Of a stretch of DNA of 64,000 bases, positions 44,970 through 57,729 are shown one piece after another. The notes below the pieces were generated by a model that was not told the DNA's origin, did no database searches, and saw only the letters and a program-made list of their open reading frames with translations. This stretch comes from Sisyra terminalis (Eukaryota; Arthropoda; Insecta; Neuroptera; Sisyridae): the NCBI GenBank assembly GCA_958496175.1, contig OY292275.1, forward strand, positions 48,623,701-48,687,700. Reading direction: 5' to 3'. The position numbers were made by a program, and so were the translations under genes. Position 1 is the first letter of the stretch; every line of letters begins with the position of its first letter.

Positions 44970-47900
44970 TTCCCAGATATCCTTTTCACAAGGAATTAGT
45001 GTCTTATCAGAGTGATTCAAGCTTAAATTTATATATGTTGGTACGATCATTCAAGGTTGACTGAGTTACATATTTTAGGTAACTTTGAAGAAATATAATT
45101 TATTTTACTAATTGAACAATATTTGGAACAAAATTTACAAATAGATGGAACTAGACTACCGTCATTTTGCCTTAAATTTCTGATAAAACTAAAAAATTAC
45201 CCATTAAATGATTGCCAAAAGTATATATTCAGAGATATTTATATGGCGATTCTGCCATTTCGTTGGGGTTGACCTGTTAATAAATTTTGAAATACAACCA
45301 GAAAAGAGTAGCTTTTTAAAACCATTCTGTCATTAACTACAGCAAAAACCTTGTTATAAATCCACCATTGAGTTAATGCAATAAGCTAAAGATGATAAAA
45401 TTAATCTTATAATTAATTTTTGACGTAATATGACTCAAAGAATTGTTTAAAACTTTTTTTCTCTTACATTGGTTTACATATTCAATTGATAATTTTTATG
45501 GAATTTAATTTTATTATCTAACACTGATGATTCATTGTTTTAATTTTAAGGAATCACACTTTTGTTTTGAGATTTTTTTTATCGTCGAATAAAGAAAAGC
45601 AATAAGATTGGATGTGTCGTGGCCTAATTGTGGTGGGTAAAAATGATATAAAGGTCCTGACCCTAATTTAAAATATTAATTATTGGCAGGCGCCAATGTT
45701 GACCTTTCGGATGCATTAGATCGGAATTTACATACACAACTAATATTCAATGAAGAGTTAATTCAGATTTATTAATTATTCTTTTCAACTCTTATCTTTA
45801 CAGTTAAAAAAATTTAAAATGAGTCTTACATCATTTTATCGGATAAGGTTTAAATACTATCCTAAAAGGTAGATTATTCATATTTCTAAGTTAGGTACAG
45901 TTTTCTTTATTTTTTTCAATATAAAGCTTCCTTATCAGATTTTTCACAATTTTAGACGAAATAATAAAATTGTTATTCTTATCTCAAATTATATTCTTCA
46001 ATTGGAACAAATTAAAGGATACATTAAGAAAAATCACTTAGCTAATATTCATAATTCCAAATAAAAACCAAAATATTTAACTCTCAAATATGTATAGGCG
46101 AGGAAATCTACATTCCACCCTAAAATAAGACTAATCTTATGTTTTTTTATTGTTAAAATCGTTTAAAAAATTTGTACAGGTTTTTATTTTGAACAAAATA
46201 TATGAATTGTGTGTTTATGTAGCCAAAAAATAAATTTTTGGGTCAAATGAAATCTTCATTTTTTCCTGAGAAATTCAAAATGAACCATTTTTTCCCCGGA
46301 AGTTTTTAAAGTAGCTGATCACAAATATGAGATTCATTAAGTTCCTTGCTGCCCTTGAAAGTCCATTACCTAATCATTCCCTGAAGTTTATTAAGAACTT
46401 TGCTATGACTTTTAGAACACTACTTTTTCGAAGTACCTAGAGGCTTGTAAAATCTTATCTTGTTTTTTGTGTTTTTTTTAATTTTACACAGAATTGGTTC
46501 GAAGCACAGCAGAAGGATTTTGAAGTCTGTCCTGAATACGAGAGTCATTAGGATCTTTAATGTATCTAGAAGTAGCTGTGAACCACATCTCCTGCAGCTT
46601 TTGTTCAAGTTTTGAAAAAAATTAGTTGTTTATATAACTTGTGTATCTTAGGAACTTTAGTGGAAATCGTATCCGTGATAAGTTACATTAAGCAACCTCA
46701 ATTAAGTAATCGAACTTAATTTTTAATAAAATTTTCGAAAAACTCCAAAAACTCCAGAATATATGATTCTTGTCACCCCCTTAGGTACATCGGAAAAATT
46801 AACGGATATAACCTTCATAATATTCGGCTCCAATGATCTGCCTGTGCGTTTTTGCACATATTTCGATCAATATTTGGAATACCTTCAAAAATAAGGCCCA
46901 TGCCTATTTCAAAATACGTTAGGGAACCTAATAAACCACATATTCGTAATCGACGACCTCAAAAGCCTCCAAGTATGATTTTTGTATTTATATCAAAAAA
47001 AAATTTGAATACACTTCAACGGGTGAAAATTCTGGGCTTCAGGTGAATCGAGGAACTAAATAGACCTAATATTCGTAATAAAAAGCCTTAAAAATTTAGC
47101 CCGTTTTGGGCATTCCTAAGTAAAAAATTAATATTTTATTTTGCCTCAAATTAATACATTCTTAAACTGCACAAATGTAATAGTTTGTGTAAAATAAAAA
47201 GGGGTTAAATTTATTAAAATTAATTTAGGAAATAAATGCAATAAACTGCATTTCAATGCGATTTGTCTCTCTTTTTTTTGGACCTTTAACTTTGCTAGAT
47301 TACCTTGTTTAGTTTTGCAAACTTTTGCAAGGAAAAACTTGGTGGTTTTCTTTGGTTTAGCAACGTAGGGCAATAATCAACATAAACGGTATGTCTTGTT
47401 AAAATTATTTTAAAAATCATTAATCACGAAATTTGGTTCAATAGTAAATTTAACTTGATTTATTGAAGATTTCATTGCTAATTCCTTCGTTTCTTGTATT
47501 ACGTTTGAAAAAATTATTTAAATCTTCAAAAATTTTCAAACAAAACATTTTTTTTATAATAGAAAAAAATCGGCGAAATATTTTTTAATTTATTATTAAG
47601 AAGTTGATAAATATTCCTTTTAGGATGTCCTTACTTTGGCTAAAAATTCCCAGGGGATAATAAGGAAAATTATGGACCCTTAAATAGAGAGAAAGAAGAT
47701 CAAATATTTCTTCGTATTCTTAAAAAGCATCATCTGAGAAGTTTTCTCAGGCTCAAAGGTGATCTCAGAAGTTAAAAGGAATCACCTCAAAGAAGTGTTT
47801 TTAACTATTTACTGGCAAGTTATTGCATCACGATTTTTACCAATTCAAAAGGAAAATACTAAGCAAACCTTCATATAAAAGTTGAACTATCGATAAAACA

Positions 47901-50580
47901 TTAGAAAACCATACCTAATTATTTCAACCCTTAAAGGTTGACTAATTTAATTACCCTATTGTCTCCAAACGGTTCAAAAATTATGAAGCTAGATGTTACC
48001 AAAACTTTTTGGACTATTTTTACTTACGTTAGAACTATTTTGACTCATTAAATTTTCCTACTAAAAACAGTTGTTTTTATCAAATTTTAATAGGACAAAG
48101 TCGATTTTCCCATAAGGGTTGGTTTTCGACTTTTGTAATCTCCAATAGCCTACAATCTAACTGATACATAGATAAATTTTAAAGACATTTCTTTTTAATT
48201 TTCCAGAACTCCTTCCCATCTCTTGAAAACTCTAAATAGTTCTATGTCACCATCTTACTCCCCTCAGTAACTCTAATTCTTTCTATTTTTTAAAACCATA
48301 GATACACGGAAAATAAACTCACCATCTCAAAATACCAAGTAAGTTATAATTTTTTATTTGGATTTTCAAGTTGCGTTATATTCTAGACCAGTAGTTCCAA
48401 AAGTTGACTAGGCTCCGACTCATCTAAGAAAAATTTCCAACTTTGGGATCCGCCTCTTAGCTACCTTAGAGAAATGATGGCATAAATATTGGTGATGCTA
48501 TTCATAATATCACAATTCAAAATATCATATTTATCACTTTGGGCACCCATAGACTAATAGTAGACAATCATTGTTCCAACTTTGGTACATTTTACTTCCT
48601 CAAATCTACTAGAATTCAATTAACAAATGATCAAATGTGTAGCATTAACATATAGGATGTAAGATGTATTTGTAAAAAAATCTGAAGTTTAACCAATTCA
48701 TGCATCAAAGTTTCAAGGTACTTAAAATTTGCAAGTCGGAGATCGGTAAGTCGGTATTTTATTCGAGTTATAAAGCTTTTCTGCAATTTGATTCAAAAAT
48801 ATAATAATAAATTGCATTTTTTTATTAGGAATGAAACTTTACATGCATAATTCATCACTGAAGAATTATTTTTCTTCAAATTTTCTTCACAATCTCTTAT
48901 AATTCCATAATGAAGTTTACATTTTTATAATAAGCCACTAAAAAATTAAAAACTCCAAAAACATAGGTTTTCCGTTTTCTTACAACTAATTTCCCCGTGG
49001 ATCAAATTTAAAATTAATTCTTCACATTTCAACGCTTAAGTCTTACACCGCTTCGAAAATAATTACCAACAAATTTCATTTTATTAATTTTCTAAATTAC
49101 AATTTAATTTTAGATTGAAAAAAAAACTACGTTTAATAAAATTACTTAATCAACGTCTTTTCTCGATAAGATCAGGAAGTTGAAAATCCCATCTGTGGTG
49201 CAATTAAACATCTACATACATGAGCCTCTGTTATGATAAGTTCCGAATGGGATTGCCGATAGTTTTCACCGTTTTATATTCCATGTAGTATTCGTATAAT
49301 TTAATAAGTATATTAGCGTTGTGGATTGGGATTAGTTATGCATTATAAAGCGATTTAAATAGTGCTTAAATAGTTGTTAAGTCGTGGTATTGAAGGAATG
49401 AACTTTTTTTTTGTTCTAACAATTTCACATTATAATTGTAAGTTTATAGGCAATTATGGGGTGAAGCGTATATTTAATAACAACATTTTTATTCTTTTGC
49501 CCTGCAACATTGGCTCAACCTGGCCGATCCAATGCGTTTTACATATATGCAAGGAGATAACATTTTAAATTCTCTATGCTCGGTCAAGTAACAAGGAATG
49601 AATGAAGGAGGAAGAGAATAAAAAACGTTTTTAATCAACAATACGTAGCAGATGGTACTATTGCAGTGCAATTAAATGCATGTTTGATGGGCCTTTTGGT
49701 CGGACTATTGGAATTTTCGTCACGTAGTCGAGATTAATTGTGAAAATGAAATACATTTCTTCTTGGCTACGTTCTATAATCGTTCGCTGATCTGATATGA
49801 TTTAATCTTTTGTTTGCGAGGAATTTAGATAAAAAATCCATTTGATATTGTGATTTTGTCGGCATTTCTTTAACAATTGAACGAATCGGTGGAAATAATA
49901 AAAGAATTGAATTATTTATTATGTTTTTTTTTTTATTCGTTCTTGCTTGCTTTTTGTGGGTATGTGTGTGGAGAATTTGTTCTAGAAGGTAATTGCGGAT
50001 ATTCATTGTTGCTGTGCTGTAAACTTAAAAGGGGGGAACGAGGGGGATTTTTAATCAGTTTATGTGGGTCATATTTTGCTTCATATTTCTGTTTATATCT
50101 ATACTATTTTCAATTTGAATCACTTAAATTTTATTCGAGCAAATAACTCAAGTTAACTTCTAAGTCAAAAATTCAAGTTTGTATGTAGATGTGCTACAAA
50201 CGTTTTTAGTAGGTGTACAAAATATTGCAAAGTACTGAACTAAAATCTAAAAAACAATTAGCAACTATAATTTTTGTTATTGCTGTAGAACTACATATAA
50301 TTTTAGCTTTATGCTTTTAATCTACTTAAATTAAAGTATGTACAATTTACTAAGTCAATGTTTATGACAGAGCAAACTTTAAACCAAAATTTGCCAACAT
50401 TATTACCTCAAATTGGCGAGCACAGTAGACACAGTGAATTTATTTAATGCCAAAATTCATTTTGATTTTTTTTTTGTGGACTATTATGTAATTTGCACCA
50501 GTTCAGCAATGTGTCGCTATATAATAATGGATATAACAAGCGATTGATCTTTATTGGCGTTTAAGTAGCTGGAGGATTCG
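44970..50580. other. Long A+T-rich stretch with a weak tandem repeat
   Basis: A degenerate direct repeat with a period of about 124 bp (ATATTCGTAAT and AGCCT words) lies at 46920-47100. The minus-strand stretch around 46490-46610 has a protein-like frame (EMWFTATSRYIKDPNDSRIQ) but no family was recognised. A possible hAT-like edge lies near 48390. Nothing else is supported. Confidence 0.35.
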
Positions 50581-50584
50581 AACT

Positions 50585-51505
50585 TTATTCTTCTTTCTTC
50601 TTTTTTTTTTTCTTTTTTTTTATTTGTTGATTGTTTTTGACCTTGTGGTCAAGCAACTGCTATTTCTTGGAGCTTTTGAGGGAGTTTCCGCTTCAGCCTT
50701 CTTTGTTTATAGTTATAACATAGTTTCCCCCAACCTTAGTTCTACTGCACTAGGACAATTTTCTAGGCCGTTAAGGAAATTCCTTGTGAGTTGGATTAGA
50801 AAAGTCTTTTATGTATGGGATGTTCATTTCGTGATGAATTTGGTTGTTTTTCACATACCATGGAGCTTTAGTGATGATTCTCAAGACTCTATTTTGGAAC
50901 ACCTGTAGGTCATTGTGATTTTTCTTTGAGGATGGAAGCCAAACCGCGCAAGAGTATGTGAAAAGTGGTCTACTGACTGATTTGTATATCATCATTGAAC
51001 ATTCCATACTTAGACGATACCTTCTATTGATAAGTGGGTACAGTTGGATGAGTCGAGTTTTGGCTTCTCTGATTTTACTTGAAATGTGGCTTTGTCAGGT
51101 TAATTTCGACTCCAGAAGTATGCCCAGATATTTAACAGACGTTTTTTTCTCACTCCACGGAATTTCCATGTAATCCAGCACGATAGGTTCCAGTTGGTTA
51201 GAGAAACGTCTTAGAGAGAAAATTTTGGCGACGCTTTTAGATGGATTTATAAGAATTTTCCATCTACTGAACCAGGAAGATAGGTGATTGATAGACTACT
51301 GGGTTTTCTGAACGACCCTTTAGAGATCATTGTCCAGGTTGATGATGGCGATGTCATCCGCGTACATTGAGGTTATACAGTAGTCTAGTGACAGAAAGTC
51401 CACAACATAGAGATTGAAAAGGATTGGATCCAATACTGTTCCCTGAGGTACCCCCGAGTGGATAGGTTTTTCCTCTGATAACTGATTGTACATTATTTTG
51501 ATTTT
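50585..51505 (-). pseudogene. Jockey-type LINE, 5'-truncated reverse transcriptase pseudogene
   Basis: The minus strand carries reverse transcriptase motifs in order. HSGVPQGTVLDPILFNLYV (51440-51454 encodes GVPQG) is the palm motif before the active site. TSMYADDIAII (YADD at 51353-51364) is the catalytic motif. Next come SWFSRWKILINPSKS and SVKYLGILLESKLT. The Jockey tail MIYKSVSRPLFTYSCAVW and LQVFQNRVLRIITKAPWYV follows. One frame holds throughout with three stops, until a frameshift near 50770 before a LKRKLPQKLQEI end. A 3' A-rich tail lies at 50585-50623. Endonuclease, gag and fingers are missing by 5' truncation near 51505. It is the best-preserved transposon gene relic here. Confidence 0.85.
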
Positions 51506-51509
51506 TAAT

Positions 51510-52380
51510 AGTACCTTAAAATTTGTGTTTTAACAATGTAAATAAATATTTTGGGTTTATTTTCTTTCATAATTCCTATGTTTGTTTATCCCATTTGTTA
51601 ATTAATTAATTCCTGTTTCAATTCATTTTTTTGAAAATAAACCCCAAATTTTTGTGCTTAGCACTAATTTATCCAGTTGGAATGCTCTTAATTTTCCTTA
51701 TTACCAATTTCTGGAACCTATTTGTCCAATGGTTTTTTGTCTTTAATACAAGACTGCCTCGTATCGTTCGACGTAGCTTTTTTGATTGATCCTTCACCTT
51801 AAATCCAGAGTTCACAATTATCATGGAAGGAAATTATCAAAATGGAAAGTTTGAAGATTATTACTTGAAGATTATTATTATGAAAGATCATAAATGAGTT
51901 TCCTGACTTAGGGTCCAAACAAAAAATTGGCAATCAAATAAGATTCGGGATTTTGTACAATGTACCTATGTTATTGTACTTATTACTTAGTTTAATTTTT
52001 TAAACAATTACGACAAAATTTTCTGAGATGTTTTGAATATTTTCAACTTCCTTTGGTTATTTGATGGAAATTGCTATTGAAAAACTATGTATTATAATTT
52101 ATGTAATAACAATTAGAATAATTGTATATGGCATAGTAAGAAAAACTGGGCAGAGAGTTTAGATAGGAAACTTTGTCAAAAATATAAGTTCGCAAGAATT
52201 ATTTTAAAATAAATGTTTTTATTTTCCTAGACGAATATGTTATTCTACATTTATTATTCTGACATTTGTAGAACGAAAATACTAAGCCATAAAAATATCG
52301 TGAAAATTTTAAATCGGAAAAAAATCTCTCATTGAAATAAAACCCACATTGGAATAAAAAAAGCCCAACTATCTTCATTT
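51510..52380. other. A+T-rich DNA, nothing recognised
   Basis: No supported feature. Confidence 0.45.
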
Positions 52381-53340
52381 GTCTTTATTTGCACATTTAT
52401 TACGTTAATAAATTGCCAGCCGTACCTACGCTCTTTCCACAAAATCCACAATCATAATAATAATACAGAAGGTAATGAAATTGTAGGCAAAAAATAAAAT
52501 GTGCAATAATATGCCTCGGTCTCCAGTCCAAATGTTCGCTTAAATGACTCAATATAAATACGTAGACATCTCTCGTACATGTAATAGAGAGACAAATTCG
52601 ATAATTTTATGCTCAACTATGCGCCTTTTCACCTTGCATTATCACAATTTATTGATTGTTTTATATTCTAAAAGCCTTTTAATACGACCGATAAATATCC
52701 CCGATGAATGTTTGTTGGAGAAATTTTAAGAGACACGCGAGAATATGCGTGAAAATAAACCTCGTAAATATATAAATTACTTGATTCGGTCGAGAATATT
52801 TCCACGACGATATTGCATCTGATTTTTTTCGAAATTTTAAAACTTTATGCAGATTTTTCGTTGCGACGCCTTCTTCGTCGACTCAATTCTCAATCGTACA
52901 TATAAATACGGTCAAATGGAGGGATAATGGGGCTTATAAAATGTGGATTTTATTTTGGCTCGCGATGGACAATCATAAAAATGTCAACGCAGTTCAAGTT
53001 TCAAAAAATGTTGGTGAATTTGTATGAGTTGGTGAGCCGTTTTTTCCATCTTAAATAAATTATAAAAATATAAGCCCCCTGCAATTTTATTCACGTGTCA
53101 CACTCATACCGCGACCACGGGCTCTTGTCACGAAATATTTTACTGATTTTAGTGGATGAGATGCTGCTGCTCGCTACAATAACATTACACATTTATTATA
53201 TGCCGACTCAATCCAATCCATTGTAGTATATTTCATCTCATAATTACGTACTACACCATAACGACCATTTCCCTCGAGATGCGTTCAAAAACATACAGAT
53301 CCATTTCTAGATTACCTCCTGGTATTTTCAAACAAAGATT
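52380..53340. promoter_or_regulatory. Long non-repetitive island
   Basis: Nearly 1 kb of complex sequence without homopolymer drift or repeat copies. It has many homeodomain- and Caudal-type words (TTTATTAC, TTAATAAATT, ATTTATTG) and a CACGTG at 53092-53097. There is no long open frame. This is the most enhancer-like stretch of the window by appearance; function is inferred only. Confidence 0.2.
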
Positions 53341-53535
53341 TAACTGGAAATTTGACCCACGAAAAATACATCAGTTGAAAATCTAAAAATTCTAGACTAT
53401 TGCACAATTATAATAGAATCTATAGAATAGAAATCTATAACATAGAAAAGTTGAATTTCAATCTTTAAAATATAAAGTTTTTAGATTTCATTATTGTAAA
53501 ATTTCAGATCTTCGATGATAATAGATTGATAAAAC

Positions 53536-53710
53536 ATTCAGAGGACTAGGATCAAAAATAATCGGTTAAAACTGAATTTATTACATGCGACGTTTCGGTT
53601 CCTTTATTTCTTCTTTTATTTATAACGCCTGAGGAAGGCTCAATAAAAAAGCCGAAACGTTGCATGTAATAAAGTTTTGACCGATTATTTTTGATCCTAG
53701 TCCTCTGAAT
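53536..53710. mobile_element. Hammerhead foldback element (175 bp)
   Basis: Arms ATTCAGAGGACTAGGATC.. (53536-53600) and its inverted copy (53652-53710) match nearly throughout, including a CAACGTTTCGG/CGACGTTTCGG inner end. The right arm has a full hammerhead core; the left arm keeps only the GAAACGUC half. The centre has no coding. Confidence 0.7.
53627..53663 (+). ncRNA. Hammerhead motif (HHR-8)
   Basis: CUGAGGA (53629-53635, allowed at the variable position of CUGANGA) and an extra A precede stem II GGCU/AGCC with a nine-base A-rich loop. GAAA (53654-53657) and CGUU follow, with U at the cleavage position. Only two stem I pairs (GC/GC) form locally, so activity is uncertain. Confidence 0.55.
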
Positions 53711-55325
53711 ATTAAGTTTTTAAATTTCTTATATTCGAATTTTTCGCTCCCTAATTTATAACAATTTTTATAAAAATATTGCTTATGATTCTTGCATATA
53801 ATTAGCAGAAAAATCAATAAGCTAAAATAATACAACCTACGAATTTTCATTGAGGTTTTTTTAAGCATTTGAATAATCCAAAAGTTTTTCTTACTTTTTG
53901 TCAACAGTATTGTCTTAGATCGAGTACAATCGAGTACAGATGAACCGAATTTCTACCACTATCTCATTGTAATAGTTTTGAATTGACCAAAACCGAGAGT
54001 CCTTAGTAAAAGTTCACCTATCACTTGTGGGGCTAAAAATTGAACACTTAATAAATTTATTAAATTTTTTAAATACAATCTTTACTAACAATACAGCTTC
54101 GAATAATTATAAAATACTACAATAATTCTGCACAAAAAGTTATTCTTATAAACGTATTACAAAAGAACAGTTTATTCTGTAGAAACTGGTACTGTTTACA
54201 AGCAAAAGATTGAAACTTGGCAGTAGCTAAGCAGTTTAGCAGTAGCTACTCTCCCTAGTATCCTTATTTTTTTCTACGGAAAAAATATTAACCAGAAAAG
54301 ACTACTTTCTGGTTAAGATTTTCTTGTTTTTGCTATTCAGTGATGTTCTTAAGAATTAATACTGTTTAAATATTTTTAATGAGTTATAATATTTAATTCG
54401 TCCTAACGTTAATATTAATTCGTCCATTATTTCCAAACAATCAAGAGCTAGCAAATATCAGCAATAATTTATAGCTGCATCTGCAATTATTTTTATTTTC
54501 ACAGATTCAAAATTTTAATTCTATTCAAAATAGTTAACTTTATGAATAAATGATATTAGAATTTTTAATTTTCCATTGTAGGAGGATTGTATTATTTTCT
54601 TCATATTATGTAATAGAATTAACATCCCTGGTAGAAGATATTTACCAAAATTGACAATAACGGTATATCTTGACTGCTGATTTATAGAGGAACGCTTTAA
54701 CATTCTTTAAGTTATTGAGAGGTTATTAAGGGTTGCAAATTAAAATTAGGACAATATTCGGATAGAATTATTTTCAATGGTAGAAAATGACCAAGAGGTT
54801 GATTCTTTTCATGTTTACAATAAATTTAGAATCCTTTTGGACAGGTATTAATTCGTTGGTCAAATGAAATTAAATTTGTATGTTTCAATGCATTCGTTCA
54901 CAATGATAAAAAATACAATTCAATATTTTTTTGCCCCACAAGAAAAAAAGTGTTTTGTAAATATTCATTAAGAGGGATTAAACTTTTCGTGGTTAAAGAA
55001 AGTAATACTTAAGCTAATACGTTGCAGTTCAACTTTAATACTGAATATATTAACTTTTTAATGGATATGTAACGTAAAAAAATATTTCCATATTTACCTA
55101 AGAAGATTGAACTATTTAGTTGTGTATTTAAAATGTTACAGCGAAATGATTAGTAATCATTTATTTTTGTAATCGAAATACATGTATAACATAATAAGTT
55201 CTGAAAATTTCATTAGGTAAATACTTTTAAGGGTCATGCCATAAACATTTCTTTTTTAATTTTTAGTTGTTTTCAAAACTGCAAGTTCCATAATAGATAA
55301 TAAAACTCAGATTTCAGCATTTTAT
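53711..55325. other. A+T-rich DNA, nothing recognised
   Basis: No supported feature; short chance frames on the minus strand. Confidence 0.45.
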
Positions 55326-55328
55326 TAA

Positions 55329-55551
55329 ACCAAAGAAGAAAGTTCAAATTGTTTAAGGTCTGCTGTTATTATATCGATGTTTTTTAATTTTTCAAATTGG
55401 CGACATTTCGTTACCAATCGCAACTTTTGTAATTAGTTTTATATACACCTGATGAAGTTGCGATAGGCAACGAAACGTCCCCAATTCGGAAAATTAAAAA
55501 ACATCGAATAATAAAAGCAGATCTAAATCAATCTGAGTTTTCTTCTTTAAG
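55329..55551. mobile_element. Hammerhead foldback element (about 220 bp)
   Basis: The left arm 55329-55435 and right arm 55449-55551 are inverted copies. Landmarks are CAAAGAAGAAAG at the edge, AGATCTGC/AGGTCTGC and CGATGTTTTTTAATTTT. The right arm contains a hammerhead with an intact core. The left arm keeps GUUGCGAUUGGUAACGAAAUGUC, a degraded copy. Confidence 0.7.
55449..55479 (+). ncRNA. Hammerhead motif (HHR-9)
   Basis: CUGAUGA, one extra A, stem II GUUGC/GCAAC with loop GAUAG, GAAA and CGUC (GUC cleavage triplet). The core is intact; local flanks do not pair as stem I. Confidence 0.58.
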
Positions 55552-55559
55552 TTTCAAAA

Positions 55560-57640
55560 CTATGACTATTGCTAAAATGTAGATTTTTGAAAAAAAATGT
55601 AGACCATGATGTTTGGTAATGGCCCCGTATTGGGTTCTTTTGAACAATATATACTCTTAAATATAAGTTTTATAGGAATGAAAATAAAGGGCATATTTGA
55701 TGTGGCTTGGCTTTTCTATCATTGATGATTAGAAACCGAAAAAAATTAATTGATTTTCTCATATCATTCAATTCACAATAGTTTATTTCCTATGTATCTT
55801 GACGATGCAAAAGTATTTTGACAATAGCAGAGACCACAGAGAATTCATTGAAATCAACACCTCGGAACCAACTGTCCAATTTCCTTTTTCACATGTGATG
55901 AAAAATGATAGTTGGCTTGAATAAGAAGCATAAATTCGTTCTACTACTAGAGACAATATTGATCATTTCGTTCAGATATGTGGTGGGTATCTATTGCACT
56001 GCACCCAACTATATTTATTATAATTATTTCTTAGGAAAAATAATGCGATGAGAGATGACTTTGGAGCCGGAAACCGTGAATACAATTATATATAATAATA
56101 AATCAAATTATGCAACCGTGTGATACGAAACTTATGAATATTGTATTCAAATGAGAATCTTAGTATTCAGTTAGTTCAACTGAGAAGCAAACTTGAATAG
56201 TTTGTTGAATTCGGTTAAGATTAAACAACGAGATTGACAGTAACTGAGAATTAATTTTTCTTTTTTTAATTACGATCTTATTTTGTGGTACAATCTCTAA
56301 ATAAATGCAAGTACACCTAAATAATTTGAAATCTATAACTATTGTCTCAAATATTCAATGGGAAAAGTAAAGCTTCTAAATATTTCAAATCCTGCGTTTT
56401 CCCATTTACAAGTATGTTCGTATAGATTTGGTTCCGAATGAAAAAATCGAGGAAGATCCAATGCAAGAATGTAATAAAACGAAGAAGAACTTCAAATTGT
56501 TTCATGAATACCAAACAAATGTAAATATTACTTCCGTTTTTTAACATTTTATTGCCTGAGTAAATAATATATTAATTAATTAAACTATGACAGCGGCCAC
56601 ATATATCAAAAATAATTTGAACAGTGAAGAACGAAAGCGCCGACAACGAATGTCGTGCCAAGAAAAAGCCTCTTTGTTATATATAATAAAGGCATTAAAG
56701 TTATATTACTTATATTATAATTCATTTGAATTAAATGATAACTAAATTCAATATTACATGAAGACAAAAAAACGTAAGAACGTATAAGTAATTCTCTCAT
56801 ATATTATGCATTGATTATATTATTTCATTGAAATTTATTCTTCGTTAATTTCGTGTTACAAACGCGTGTAAAGTTGTAGATGTACAAACATATAATTATC
56901 AAAATAAGAACTTAATTAAAAAATTCATTTGCAAATATGTTATGATACAACTCGATGAATTCAATATTCAATGTTTTTTATTAAAATTAATTCACTCCTT
57001 TTATTTAACCAAATTTTAGTTGGTTTAACGGCAGATGCTTTTTCCATATTCAGATGTTCTTAGTGTTAAGTAGACACTTTGCTGATGTAGGTTGTCAATC
57101 ATATTGCACGGTTTTTTGCGATTAATTAATTTAAAATTGTGATTTCAGTAATATAAATATGTAAGGGGGAATATGATGTATTACTTAACATTTTATCATT
57201 CTCATTTTATGTATGGTAATTTAGAAATTTTAGATTTCAATACTAATCCTTACTCTTAAAATAAAAATTACGTCAATTATAATAATTTTTGGACTGCAAA
57301 TTTTAAAAATATTCTCAACCAAAGTTAAAGTCTTAACAGTGCGCTTTGCTTTGATTTAGAGATTTAATTTATTTTATGTGATCGTCATTGCAATCGTTGT
57401 GGTCTGTTACGGTGCATTGTTGAAAGTTCTTAAGATAAGAATCAGGATGACTTTAAAAATTTGCCTCCCTTTTTTAATAGGAAACCAAAACGAATTGTTT
57501 ACTTATTTTTTGTTCACATTACATCCTTTTGTTGAAAAATTCCAAAATTTAACTATAACGTTTGATTAGCTTAATGAAAATTTTGAAAATCTAAATTTTA
57601 GACTACTATATAACTAAGTTATTGAAAGGAAATCATGGCC
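55560..57640. other. A+T-rich DNA, nothing recognised
   Basis: No supported feature. Confidence 0.45.
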
Positions 57641-57642
57641 AC

Positions 57643-57722
57643 CAAAAGGAAAGTGAAGTTAACTGGTGGACGAGTGGTCATAGTGGCTCACTCTAAAACT
57701 GTTAAGTGCTGGATTTAAGTCT
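57643..57722 (+). repeat. Possible tRNA-derived SINE head
   Basis: TGGACGAGTGG (57667-57677) resembles a pol III A box, and GGATTTAAGTC (57711-57721) sits at B-box distance. A related inverted copy of the A-box part lies at 58945-58980 on the minus strand. No cloverleaf can be drawn. Weak. Confidence 0.2.
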
Positions 57723-57729
57723 TCAGATG

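Noticed and set aside
45595..45690. tRNA-like stretch (TGGCCTAATTG followed by AAAGGTCCTGACCC)
   Set aside because: The A-box resemblance is fair, but there is no proper B box and no cloverleaf, so it is neither a tRNA gene nor a safe SINE call.
48385..48470. hAT-like left end (CAGTAGTTCC..)
   Set aside because: No matching right TIR and no 8-bp duplication were found.
50565..50590. B-box-like AGTTCGAATCC on the minus strand
   Set aside because: It lies at the 3' edge of the Jockey relic, with no matching A box upstream and no tRNA fold.
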